A stretch of 64,000 bases of DNA from Erythroxylum novogranatense (lineage: Eukaryota; Streptophyta; Magnoliopsida; Malpighiales; Erythroxylaceae). Location of the stretch: the NCBI GenBank assembly GCA_029891385.1, contig CM057228.1, forward strand, positions 135,745,475-135,809,474. The letters are read 5' to 3'. This document shows, piece after piece, positions 51,265 through 62,452 of the stretch. Made by a program: the position numbers and the translations under genes. Each line of letters opens with the position of its first letter. The stretch's first letter is position 1. Below the pieces are notes generated by a model that did no database searches, was not told the origin of the DNA, and saw only the letters and a program-made list of their open reading frames with translations.

Positions 51265-53213
51265 TCATCGATCAAAAGTGGACGAAATGAGGCTCTCATT
51301 TTGCCATCCTTCTTCCAATCCATCTTCACGAATGTTAGTATTTCTTGAAGGCTCTGCATTCCTGTAAATAGCATATAACACTAACTGTGTTGTTCCAAGC
51401 AGAAATCCTGCCCCATTTGGTACCTAAAACCATATAATTAACATTAATAATTATCGTCCTTAACTAGTTTTAACGCCAATTAATTGCATTAAATTCTTTA
51501 ATAGATTATTTTATTTTAATTAATATACTTTAGAGATTATATTTTATCATTAACTACATGATAATGTCAAATTAAGATCGTAATAAAATTATACTGAGTT
51601 AATCAATGTTTTCAAAATCAATTCGAAGTTAAATCAGAAGAAAATAAGTTTAAAATTTAAAAGATTCAACTAGTATTACATCGTTATAAAAATAGTTAAA
51701 GATTAAATAAATTTTAAATTTTAAAATGATAAAATATATATCGTTAAAAATTTATATTTAAATTTTAATTAAAATAAAATATTAAATAAAAATAATTAAA
51801 ATAATAAATTAATAAATTAACTGAACCATTTTAACATCAGAAATTATTAAATTACGTATTAATGCTAAAATATTTTCTTTATTAATTAATTTCACCTGAT
51901 TCTTACTTTTGTGATTTAAAGACAGGCAGAAATAACTTACACCAATAAAAATGTCTCTGGTGAATACTGCGTACAAAGTCCAAACAGCACCGTTCAAGAA
52001 ACAGAATAAAGATAGTAGAAATGGCATGTACTCAACACTCTTAGTCGTCACCACAGTTTTCTGAAAATGCACACACCAAAAAAAGTTATTAATTAAGTTA
52101 ATTAATCCTTAAAAATCATTTTCTTTCTAGATATTGAAATCTCAAAACTTCTTTTATATTAGTAAAATTTTAATTACTATAATAAATCAATTAACAAATT
52201 AATAACTCACAATTAACAATTTTTGACTTTGACCAATTACATATTGCATGTATTGGACAAATATTAATTACATGTTATAATAACAAATTTATGAAAGTAA
52301 AGACAATATAATTAAACCTTAATTCTTAAGATTAGTTCGTGCAATTTGCATATTTATGCCTACTCGAAGTTGCCCACCTATAAGTAGTAGGTTAGTACTT
52401 AGTATATAAATAAATAATTGCAGGAACTTGATGGCTTCTACATATTTTTACCACTCTAGCTCCTAAAGATGGTAAAACCAAAAAGGTAGATGAAATGATA
52501 AAGCATTCAAACTTACCATGGCTGCTAAAGGAGAACCATACATGACGATGTCGAGTGCTGAACTCATAAAGCCAGCTGCATCAATCCTTACTTCTCCTTC
52601 CAATGCCAGCCTCGTAACCAGAACTGCTGTTGTGAAGAACCCCACATTCAAGAGCCCTACAAGAATGGCCGTCCTTCTCTGAAAATCATTTTATCTCAAA
52701 CAGATTTGTCAGCTTCAAATTTTGCTCGCTTAGAAAGGAAACCGAGTTTGATCAGTTAGCTAACCTTCATCATTGGTGGTGAATATAGGAGGAATAAAGT
52801 TACAAACACAAGCTCAACCACAACCCCGAAGCCACTAATAGTCGCAACAAGAAAAGCTCCAGGCTTTATGATTCCATAGTAATTCCACAACGATGAGCTC
52901 AGTAGAGTACAAACGTACGGAAGGCTCTCAAAGTCCTCGGTTGATCTGTTCTTCACTATCCTCCAAAACGTCTTACTGCACAAAATTTTCAAGATCGTTG
53001 CTGATACTTATCAGAAGAATCAATATCCACTGGTTAAATGGAGCTTGGAAGCTTACACTGGGGACAGAAACATGAGAACTGAGATTACGTTGCCTGAAAC
53101 AATTAGACAGAAACATAAAAACAAGAATCTTTCAACCGGTAGATTCAGATTTAGTAAACCTGGAAGGTGAACATTTTACCTATGACTCCAACAATCAAAA
53201 CCGAGGTTTCCAT
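51265..53213 (-). CDS. SWEET17: Clade-IV SWEET sugar transporter (SWEET16/17 type)
   Basis: Sugar uniporter; clade-IV members are tonoplast fructose/glucose carriers. Minus-strand exons: 53213-53180, 53093-53057, 52975-52765, 52678-52517, 52060-51941, 51423-51265, all phase-consistent, giving 240 aa (usual 230-240). Two MtN3/PQ-loop repeats are seen. The first covers about residues 6-92 ([49 protein letters not shown]). The second covers about 130-212 ([54 protein letters not shown]). The helix prolines LSPV, YGSPL and VPNG are intact. The tail ends [10 protein letters not shown]. The reading frame is undamaged, but a 2.8-kb Mutator-like element begins 3 bp before the flanking target duplication upstream of the ATG, so expression may be altered. 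A broken copy lies to the left. Confidence 0.94.
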
Positions 53214-53216
53214 TTG

Positions 53217-53225
53217 CGAGAAATG
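53217..53225. repeat. Target-site duplication of the MULE, left copy
   Basis: CGAGAAATG, identical to 56032-56040. Nine base pairs is the Mutator-superfamily duplication size. Only three bases separate it from the SWEET ATG. Confidence 0.85.
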
Positions 53226-53366
53226 GAGCGCCGATCACCTGTCCAAGTTAACCCTGTCCAATGAAAAAACGATGTCGATTTTGCTCCAAATTTTAAAAGC
53301 ACGTGGCTATGCATCAGATACAAAGGCAATGCAAGGAAAAAACGCAAGTCGCAAGCCGCAAGATAC

Positions 53367-53508
53367 GGAAGGGGATCGTCTGTCCCCCTTCCTCTGGCCC
53401 TATTCTGGCTCAGGAGCATCTGAGCCATTCACTTAAGTGGGACCCACCTGAGTGGATGGCTCAGATGCTCTGAAAAAATAGGCAAAAAAAAAAAGAAGGA
53501 TTTGGCAT
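53367..53508. mobile_element. 142-bp MITE inside the left MULE arm
   Basis: The insertion is flanked by the 9-bp repeat GCAAGATAC (53358-53366 and 53509-53517). The right arm at the matching position has a single uninterrupted GCAAGATAC, so it is an intact empty site. The insert has internal inverted arms (AGCATCTGAGCCATTCACT and AGTGGATGGCTCAGATGCT) around AAGTGGGACCCACC. A 9-bp duplication suggests another Mutator-family MITE. It arrived after the palindrome formed. Confidence 0.82.
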
Positions 53509-54380
53509 GCAAGATACTTGGCACCCGGCTTGAGAAAAGATACATCACATCAATTAAAATGTATAATGCTTTATTAAAATTTGTTGGACGTGCGTCTGTA
53601 TTAAAACATGATTGTTAAGTGTATATTTATTTTTATATTATTATTTATTAACAAAACATCATTAATTGTGTTATTATTATTAGGTGTATATATTTATTTA
53701 TTTACTTATTAAATTTTATTTTATTATTTTATCATTATTATTATTTTAATGTTATTATTATTATTATTATTTAAATTTGTTTCCATTATTATAATAACTA
53801 TTAAATATTAATATGAACATATACTTATTGTTATTATTATAATGATTATTTAAATTTAATAATAATTATAATAACTTTTAATAAACTTATTGTTATTATT
53901 TAATTTATTATAGACTAATTATTAAATTAATTAGAAAATTATTAAATTGGTTGTTAATAATTTCATAAATCTTTTTGCTATATGTATTAATATTATTATT
54001 AATATTATAATTATAATTATAATTTTGTTTATGATAATTAATTTATTAATTCTCTACTTTCTATTATTCTTATTATTAATAAATTATTTATTTATTAATA
54101 ATATTGGGTTTAATTTATAAATATATTTTTGGATTTATAATAATAATAATGATAATAATAGTTATAATTGTAATAATTTTATGATTATTCTAATAGTTTA
54201 TTAAATAATGTTATTTAATAATTTATAATATTATTAAATAACTAAAAATTAAATATATACACTTAATAATAATAATAATAATAAGGATTTTATAATAATA
54301 ATAATAATAAGGAATTTTATAATAATAATAACAATAAAATAATAATAATAATACTAAAAATCATAAAGATAATTATAATT

Positions 54381-54384
<4 letters not shown>

Positions 54385-54469
<85 letters not shown>

Positions 54470-54470
54470 A
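54385..54470. repeat. (AAT)n-(GAT)n microsatellite in the MULE
   Basis: About 16 AAT triplets are followed by about 12 GAT triplets, the same compound type as at 3112-3340. The isoleucine-rich frame on the other strand is not a gene. Confidence 0.9.
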
Positions 54471-56031
54471 AATAATAATAAATAACTAAATAAACAAATA
54501 TATACACTTAATAATAATAACAAAATTATTAATAATAATACTAATGTTGATAATAAATATAATTTAAAGATTAATAAGATTTATAATAATATTATTATTA
54601 ATTTTATTCCCATTATTATAATAAGTATTAAATATTATTATTAAATTGGTTATTATTATTATTATATTTATGTATAATTATAATTATAATTATAATTATT
54701 ATATAATATGTATTTATTAATAATAAAAACTAAATGGTCATTTACAATTGATTAATTTAATTATTTAAAATGGGATTTAATTATTAATTCACTACTTGTT
54801 ATTATTCTTATTATTAATAAATTATTTATTTATTAATAATATCGGGTTTAATTTATAAATATTTTATTTATGGATTTATAATAATAATAATAATGATAAT
54901 AATAATAGTTGTAATAGTCTAATAGTTTATTAAATAATGTTATTTAATAATTTATAATATTATTAAATATTATTTATCATTTAAATAAATAATATATATT
55001 TATTATTATTGGCAAATGGCTATATAGCCAGGGCGAGGGCTTGCCCTGGCGAAATGGCCATTAAATGGCCAGCTCGCCCTCACGAGGCTTCAGTTTATTA
55101 TTATAATAATATATTATAATATATATTATTTATTTAAATGATAAATAATATTTAATAATATTATAAATTATTAAGTAACATTATTTGATAAACTATTAGA
55201 ATAATCATAAAACTAGTACAATTATAACTATTATTATCATTATTATTATTATAAATCCATAAAAAATATTTATAATTAAACCCAATATTATTAATAAATA
55301 AATAATTTATTAATAATAAGAATAATAGCAAGTAGAGAATTAATAAATTAATTATCATAAACAAAATTATAATTATAATTATAATACTAATAATAATATT
55401 AATACATATAGCAAAAGATTTATGAAATTATTAACAACCAATTTAATAAATTTTCTAATTAATTTAATAATTAGTCTATAATAAATTAAATAATAACAAT
55501 AAGTTTATTAAAAGTTATTATAATTATTATTAAATTTAAATAATCATTATAATAATAACAATAAGTATATGTTCATATTAATATTTAATAGTTATTATAA
55601 TAATGGAAACAAATTTAAATCATAATAATAATAATAACATTAAAATAATAATAATGATAAAATAATAAAATAAAATTTAATAAGTAAATAAATAAATATA
55701 TGCACCTAATAATAATAACACAATTAATGATGTTTTGTTAATAAATAATAATATAAAATAAATATACACTTAACAATCATATTTTAATCTGACGCATTTA
55801 CGTCCAACAAATTTTAATAAAGCATTATACATTTTAATTGATGTGATGTATCTTTTCTCAAGCCGGGTGCCAAGTATCTTGCGGCTTGCGGCTTGCGGCT
55901 TGCGTTTTTTCCTTGCATTGCCTTTGTATCTGATGCATAGCCACGTGCTTTTAAAATTTGGAGCAAAATCGACGCCGTTTTTTCATTGGACAGGATTGGA
56001 CAGGGTTAACTTGGACAGGTGATCTGCGCTC

Positions 56032-56040
56032 CGAGAAATG
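56032..56040. repeat. Target-site duplication of the MULE, right copy
   Basis: CGAGAAATG. The sequence to its right is the original SWEET upstream DNA; on the minus strand it reads GACATTTCTCG directly before the element. Confidence 0.85.
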
Positions 56041-57479
56041 TCTCCTAAATCAGAGGAAGTTGACTGTTTGGTCAGATTTTGGGTCGGATGTTGAATATTA
56101 GCCTTAAGGGTGCTTGGTTAAGGAGTACGGGAACAAATCAATGGTAATGGAATGAAAGGTAGTGGTTAGTTGATTATTATGATTAATTAAATAGTTTTTT
56201 CATACTTAAGTTTAAGGTAATGATCCATACCCTCCATGTATAGGAGGAAAGGGTTTGATTCCTACTAACATTATTTTTTAAATTTTGAATTAAATATTTT
56301 AATTAAATATAATTAAAATGTAACTAATTAAAATATATAATATAATTAATTAATAACTTTAATTAATTAAGATAAAGCTAATTAATTAATTAATTAAAAT
56401 AATTACAAAATCTAATTAAAATAATTAATCAACATAAAATCTCATTAATTAATTGAAATATAATTAATTAATTAAATATAATTAAAATATAATTAGTTAA
56501 TTAAAATACAATTAATTACATGATTAATTAAAATATAATTAATTAATTAATATGAAATTAATATATAATTAATTAATTAAAATGTAATTAATTAATTACA
56601 ATAAATTAAATTAATTAATTCATTATAAGTAATTATATTTTAATTAATTACAATAAATTAAATAATTAAGATAAAATCTAATTAATTAATTAATTAAAAT
56701 AATTAATCAACATAAAAATTTAATTAATTAATTCAAATAAATAAATAATTAAAGTCTAATTAAAATATATTAATTAATTAATTAAAATATAATTAATTAA
56801 TTAATTACAATGTAATTAATTAAAATATTGTTCATTAATTACTTAAAATATAACTTCATTCGTATTATCGATGAATGTAAATTGTATTAAACTATGTTAC
56901 TTGATTTTATTGTAGTGATGAAATGGTGGATATTATAGTTGTGTCGATAAATTGCACAATATTTTGAATGATTAATCTATATTTTGAAGATATTATATAA
57001 CTAATGATATGTTGATGCAAGAAAATACTACTGTATTTTTTTCTTCAAGAGCTATTGAAAAGGAAAAATCTCAATATACTTTATTTTAAATATTTTGTCC
57101 TTATAATTAGGGTGTATAAATTAAAATAATTATTTAAAATATATTTAAAATTTGCTATAAAACAAAATTTTAACAAAATTTTGTTTTTTAACATTTTTTA
57201 CAAACCAACCACCATCAATGGTAATGACAATCATTCATTCATCTTAACCAACCATCATTATTATAATGATTATATCCATTCTCATTCTTCACTATATTCA
57301 TTCTCATTCTCATTCTCATTCCCCTAACATGAATCGAAAAGTGTTGTTACCTACCCTATTATCGATTTTTTTCCAAGTTGAAAAGAAAATAAAATTTTTA
57401 TACGATTTGATACCGTATGTATCGTCTGAATGTGTTAATATCTCTTGTCGGGATTTTCTGAGTAGGCAAGTCTGAGTAG
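56041..57479. other. Displaced SWEET upstream DNA and a TTAATTAA-rich tract
   Basis: The first few hundred bases are the former SWEET promoter region, now 2.8 kb from its start codon. 56270-56830 is a long low-complexity tract of TTAATTAA/AATTAATTAAAATATAATT repeats. The rest is AT-rich, with a (TCATTC)n-like stretch at 57278-57322. No gene is supported. Confidence 0.6.
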
Positions 57480-58137
57480 GGGGTCAGAGGAAGGGAAGGT
57501 AATGAAAAGAGGCCGATGGTCCGATTTTAAAAAAGGCAGATGAGAAACCCTGGTGGTAGGAAAGAGCGAGAGCTAAGAAAGGGAGCAGAAGGCACGGTCC
57601 AATCGAGCTTGAACTGGCCTTCGCCGCCACGTATATCTGGGCCCAGAGAAACCTAGATCTTGAAGGCTGCATAGATGAACACAGTCGCAGAAGTGCATAT
57701 TGACGATAGGTAACTGAAGTGACCCTCCGCGTTTATCGGAAGCTTCCAGTTTGGCATTAAAGTCACCCCAGCAACCAAGGGGTAGTGGTGTTCCTGGCCA
57801 AGTGGGAGAGATAATTCCAGAGGAATTTTTGTAAGGCATAAGTAGGGCTAGCATAGATGGCAGTAAAATCAAACGACGATTGGTCCCACTTTATACTAGT
57901 ATGGATAAATTGACGATGGGCGAGCCGAATTCGGACTTGGACGTCTTGATGCCAGAGCAGCCAAATTCCCCTTGAATAGCCTAATGCATTTTGAATGACT
58001 TGCAACGCGCGATCACCGCTAATGCGTGGCTCGATCAGAACAACCAAACTTGGGCGATGAATACGAAGATAGTTCTTCATGATGGGCGTGAAGGTCCTCC
58101 CTCCAGCCCCTTGGCAGTTCCAGGTAAAAATAGACAT
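57480..58137 (-). pseudogene. LINE ORF2 endonuclease fragment
   Basis: AP-type endonuclease domain of a plant L1 element. The frame runs 58137 to about 57763 (WNCQGAGG start; EPRISGDRALQ; GIWLLW; TAIYASPT). After a frameshift it continues (GDFNAKLEASDKRGG; RYTWRR; QARLDRAF), and in a third frame HLPFLKSDHRPLF near 57500. It ends before any reverse-transcriptase motif. Confidence 0.85.
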
Positions 58138-58199
58138 AAAAACAGGTAAAAGACGGGTCTATGATTGGGTGGAAAATGGGGTGACTACGGAACTAGTCA

Positions 58200-59158
58200 A
58201 CTCCGAACTTTGAATTAGGGCCTGAGGCGCACCAAATTCCTCCATGGGTATGTCAGATTCTACACGAGGGTCCCCTGCTAATCTGGGAGCAATCGTGGGG
58301 GCAAGGAGCTAGGTGGGCCATAGGACTCAACGGAATCCTCCTCCATGGTTCCGCAACCCATGTCGGTTGAGATGGGCATCGGGAAGGATGGGCCGTGGAT
58401 GATGAGGTCTGCATGTGAGGGAATGGTGAGGGCAAAGTGGGCTGGGCCATGGGAGGGGTTGGATTGGGGAGGAGCAGAGGCCTTCAGGGGAGTGTGGGTG
58501 GGTTGGGACAGGACTGTGGGCTCGGATGTGGAGGGCTGGCCGACAATCTGGGAAGTCTGAGGGGAAAACGTCGTCGCAGGCGGGGAAGGGGCAGGAGGCT
58601 TCTGTAGTTACTGACGTGGCCCTCGTGAAAGTCTCAAGTCGCGTCTGGACGAAGGCATTAGGGAGATCCCTCGTCGGTGGTTCAATTCAGACTGGTCTGG
58701 GGAGATGTGATGATGGTGACCTTCGACCGTTGGGGAGGGAGACGAGGTGGGAGGAAGCTGATCGGCGACGAAGAGAGCCGAGAAGCGCGAACCGTGCGAT
58801 ACGACCAGGGGTGCCTGGGAGGATTGGGGGTTGCGGTGGCTCGAGGAGGGTTTGGGGGATTGGCGGGCTTTCCTAGGCACTTGCATCCAAGGGCCAAACG
58901 CTGCTCGTTGGGGACGTCAGAGGTGGAAGAGTGGGTAGGATCGACGGGGGAAAGGTCGGGTGGAGGAGAAGATGAGACCTCCGGTGTAGGGATAGCCGCC
59001 GGACGGGAGGGACAGAGGGAGGAATCATGGCCGACTCGGTCACAGTGGAAACATATTTGCGGTAATCCTTTATAGGTGACGTGGATTAGCTCTACATCAA
59101 GCTCCACAACCGAGCGGAGGGGTGAGCTTATGTCAATATTGACGGCGACCCTAGCGAA
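58200..59158 (-). pseudogene. LINE ORF1, distal part with zinc knuckle
   Basis: Reads RFARVAVNIDISSPL, then VTYKGLPQICFHC and DRVGHDSSLC (CX2CX4HX4C), followed by a Pro/Ser/Thr-rich tail. This corresponds to the region of the first LINE where a premature stop separates DUF4283 from the knuckle; here the codon is Lys (YKGLPQ). Upstream coding sequence is interrupted by the hAT-type insertion at 59167-62370. Confidence 0.82.
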
Positions 59159-60715
59159 ACGGCCACTGTGGTCGGCCTACAGGCGGGCGGCAGGCACTGC
59201 CAGGCCCTCTATAAGAGGGGGCCCCTCAGCCCCCTCTTTCCATAATTTTACTTTAGCGTTATTCTATAAGTTTATAACGTTAATGACTATAGGAGGTTAT
59301 ATAAGACTATAAAGCGCTCTCTAATATCAATGGTTCTCTTGACAGCTATAAAGCACTCCAGTTGTAAGAGGTTATATAAGACTATAACCAGTGTTTAGTG
59401 TTTCGTACCGTTCCGGCAGGAAATCGGTACCGGAACGGTCATAGAAATACCGGTGAAGGGTTTGATCGGATGCGGCCGATTCGGTCGATCTTGGCCAGTA
59501 CCACCAATACTAGAAATATTCAGGGTCGTTAGTAAAGAATAAATTGTTGAGGACTATTTTGTAAAAAGAAAAAATTAAAACCTAATTTTATCCCCCTCCC
59601 GGTTCCCCCGACGACCGTCCCTCTCCTCATCTTCTTGGATCTTCTCTCCTTGGTAGTCCTAAGTCTCGTGCCACCAGTGCCGCCTCGGCCATTGTTTGCG
59701 TCGCCTCCGGCGTCCGGCTTTCTCCTCCTCACCTTGCCTCCCCTCCGGCCTTCTCTCCTCCTCACCTCGCCTCGACTGCCTCGGCCCTCACCTCACCTCG
59801 CCTCCGACCTTCTCCTCCTCGCGTCGTCTCCGTCCTGCTCCCTCTTCTTTTGTTTTTTACCCGAGAAGTCTGAATCCCTCTGTTCTTGTGTGGTGTCTAC
59901 TGTATCTTGCTTGGAAATTTTAACAAAAATGAGTAGCGGAGAAGGGAGAACCCGAAATGTTGCTTGGAAATTTTAACAAAAATGATTGCTTGGAAATTTT
60001 ACCCGAGAACCCAAAACGTTGGTCAAGAGATGCTTTGATTAAATGTAGTTAAATCCTTCGTTGGAATCCGACAATCAGAAACCATTAAAAAAGGCATGGG
60101 AAAAAGGCAAAAAGTTGTCAGAAACTCATAACTTAAAGTGCATGTGAGCACCACAGATTCACTCATCTTCGCATTTAGTGATTTAGTCACATTTAAATAT
60201 GGATTTACAAACACTTGTTTCAAAAATGTAAAAATTTTAAAATTAGTTAAATTAATAAATATTTAAAATATTTAAATTAATAAATATTTTGATTTTAATT
60301 AATTTTATGACAAACATAATATCAATTAAATCTTTTAAAACTTAAATTTTTATTTTTGTTAAAATTTTGGCTCAATTTTAAAATATTAAAAATATTAAAA
60401 ACATGTGTGATAATTAGGAATTTAATAATCTTTTAAATTTGGATCAAAATTAAACTAACAAAATAAGAAGACTAAAGTTTAAAGATTTAATTAGAATTTT
60501 CACGGCTTTGGAATAGAATTTTAAAGTTGATAATTTGAAATTGATGGATTGAAGTTGAAGAATCCGTAGGTAAGTAATTTATGTTATTTTGTTATGAATT
60601 TATAATTATGCAAAGATTGTAAAATAGAATTGAAAATTTGGAATTGAAATTGGAATTGCAAAATAGGGTTAGTAACTTAGTATGTAATTAATTAATTATG
60701 TATTATGCAAAGATT

Positions 60716-60960
60716 ATTTTTTATTTTTTTGGATTCGAGGAACCCCAGTAAGTGCCAAGCACACCTCTCTCGATGGCCCATTGGCACACCATCTCACAAA
60801 GTGCCAAGCAAGACTCATCATTGAGTGTCCAACTAGTTCTCCATCTACAGATAAAACCCCACGCCTCTGAGTTCTTACAAGAGGGCTAGCATGGAATCGA
60901 ACACAGACCTAACTAAAGTCAAGTCCCGCTCTCAACCATCGAGCCACACCCCTTGAGGGC
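60716..60960 (-). mobile_element. tRNA-derived SINE, copy 2, inside hAT element B (level 4)
   Basis: Minus-strand element starting GGGGTGTGGCTCGATGGTTG (box A TGGCTCGATGG), with box B GTTCGATTCC about 40 bp on and an A-rich 3' end (AAAAAAATAAAAAATAA). Flanked by the perfect 10-bp duplication TGCAAAGATT (60706-60715 and 60961-60970). Internal sequence matches copy 1 at 38445-38770, including CTAGCC.TCTTGTAAGA and GAGAACTAGTT. Confidence 0.85.
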
Positions 60961-61227
60961 TGCAAAGATTGTTAAAACTTAAATTGAAAGTTGATAATTA
61001 ACAATTAAACCTAAATGTAAAATTAATAATCAAATATGAAATTAATAATCAAATGTAAAATTGATAATTAAATGTGAAATTGTAAAATTGATAATAAAAT
61101 TTTGTAAAATTGTAAAACTTGTTTGAGCATAAAGAAGTGATGTATTGAATGTTTGTTGTCAAATTGTGAATATGTTGTAGACTTGTAATTGTAGATTTTA
61201 CTTATTTATACTTTTAATGTTTTAATT

Positions 61228-61236
61228 TTTATACTT

Positions 61237-61326
<90 letters not shown>

Positions 61327-61333
61327 TCTATTC

Positions 61334-61362
<29 letters not shown>
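61228..61362. repeat. (ATTT)n-(ATT)n microsatellite in hAT element B
   Basis: About eight TTTA units are followed by long ATT runs with one interruption (TTTCTATTC near 61326). Confidence 0.9.
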
Positions 61363-61364
<2 letters not shown>

Positions 61365-62452
61365 AGAGTTAATTTGTAATATTTTAAATACTTTGTATTA
61401 TTCTTAATTTGATGTGTATGATGATAATTATCTTTGTTTATATTAATTGTGGTTATTATTTATATGTAAAATATTTAAAAATTATTGTTATTGACTTCTT
61501 TTATATTAATTGTCATTATTATTTACTATTAAGATTTTTGAAAGCATGGTTGATGTAAGCGAAGAACTAGTAAAGTATCTGATATAACTGCATAATATAC
61601 TAATATGGACTATTTTGCAAATTTTAAAATTTAGGGACTATTTTATAAATTTAAAAATTATCGAAATGGTATCCGTCTTGTGGGTACCGAAGTCTGATTC
61701 GCTCGAACTCAATCCGGTACCAAATCCGGTACGGTATTCATAACATTGACTATAACGTTATAGTCATTAACGTTATTGTAAAGTGTATAACGTTATAGTC
61801 ATTAACGTTAACGACTATAACGTTATTATAACAAAAAAATAAAGTAAAGGTAATTTTGTGATCCTAATGCTTATAAATAGTCTGAAATATTGAATTATAC
61901 TTGTACCTTTTAATTGTTTTATTTTATCAATATATATATTTAAAGTACTCCAACTCAAAAATTAGCGAAAAATTTTACGATTACATCTTACGAGTTACGA
62001 GTATAATTTAAAGGTAAATTTTCTTATTTTTAATATATTTTATTCTTTGTTTTTATTTTTAATATTAGATATTAAATTTTGCTATTTATTTTTCTTGTAT
62101 TACATATATAATACCATTTACGATATAATACCATTTCTATTGACTATACCTATAAGCTGTAGCATCACCGAGAGAAGTTTTTCAAAGTTAAAATTATTAA
62201 CTTATAAATTAATAGTGTTATGATAATTTAATATTTAGTTGGTTATGTAAACTTATAAATTAAGTCATTTATGTTTCATCCAAATATGTAAACTTAAGCA
62301 TATTGTTAATTTATTGGGGCTCTTTTTGTTAATTTCTCCCAGGGCCTATAAAACTATAGGAACGGCCCTGGCGGCCACGGTAAGTTTGCTACGTGTTGTT
62401 GTCGATTTTGACGATCCAACCTACCAAATTGCTGAGTGCAGTGAGTATGGAT

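Larger units (their letters stand above)
53226..56031. mobile_element. Non-autonomous Mutator-like foldback element
   Basis: A 2.8-kb palindrome with ends GAGCGCCGATCACCTGTCC and, inverted, GAGCGCAGATCACCTGTCC, flanked by 9-bp duplications CGAGAAATG. The left arm (53226-54240) and right arm (about 55094-56031) are near-identical inverted copies for roughly 0.9 kb. A second partial copy of the inner arm (about 54785-55012) abuts the central GC-rich loop (55013-55093: GCCAGGGCGAGGGC..GCCCTGGC). Much of the arm is AT-rich with ATT triplets. No transposase frame is present. Long TIRs plus 9-bp duplication identify a MULE derivative. Transcripts across it would form a very long hairpin. Confidence 0.88.
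59389..61748. mobile_element. hAT-type element B inside element A (level 3)
   Basis: Flanked by a perfect 8-bp duplication ACTATAAC (59381-59388 and 61749-61756). Ends CAGTGTTTAGTGTTTCGTAC and, inverted, CAATGTTATGAATACCGTAC share CA.TGTT and GTACCG; subterminal GGTACCGGA motifs repeat at both ends. Inside lies a GC- and CT-rich block (about 59580-59850), then ATG at 59930 opening MSSGEGRTRNVAWKF. This resembles the start of hAT transposases that precedes the BED zinc finger, but it stops at once. TTGCTTGGAAATTTT recurs three times at 59908-60000. No complete transposase. Confidence 0.78.
59167..62370. mobile_element. hAT-type element A inside the LINE (level 2)
   Basis: It interrupts LINE ORF1 between CGT GGC CG and TTTCGC (minus strand); joining the two sides restores the RGRFARVAV block. 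The 8-bp flanks ACGGCCAC (59159-59166) and GCGGCCAC (62371-62378) match at 7 of 8. The right end CAGGGCCGTTCC (inverted), followed by GGCCCTGGG, is hAT-like. The left end starts TGTGGTCGG, and only its inner part (CAGGC.CTGCC..GGCCCTCTATAA) resembles the right end, so the left terminus is rearranged. Without nested DNA it is about 0.84 kb and non-coding. Confidence 0.65.

Noticed and set aside
54317..54523. Second isoleucine-rich frame
   Set aside because: Same cause: microsatellite inside the MULE.
56270..56830. Possible CRISPR-like or satellite array
   Set aside because: The TTAATTAA-rich tract has no constant repeat/spacer structure; it is low-complexity DNA in a plant nuclear genome.
58345..59075. 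Plus-strand frames at 58345-59075
   Set aside because: Antisense shadows of the GC-rich LINE ORF1 linker on the minus strand.
59635..59976. Leu/Pro/Ser-rich 113-codon frame
   Set aside because: CT-rich low-complexity sequence within hAT element B; composition-driven frame.
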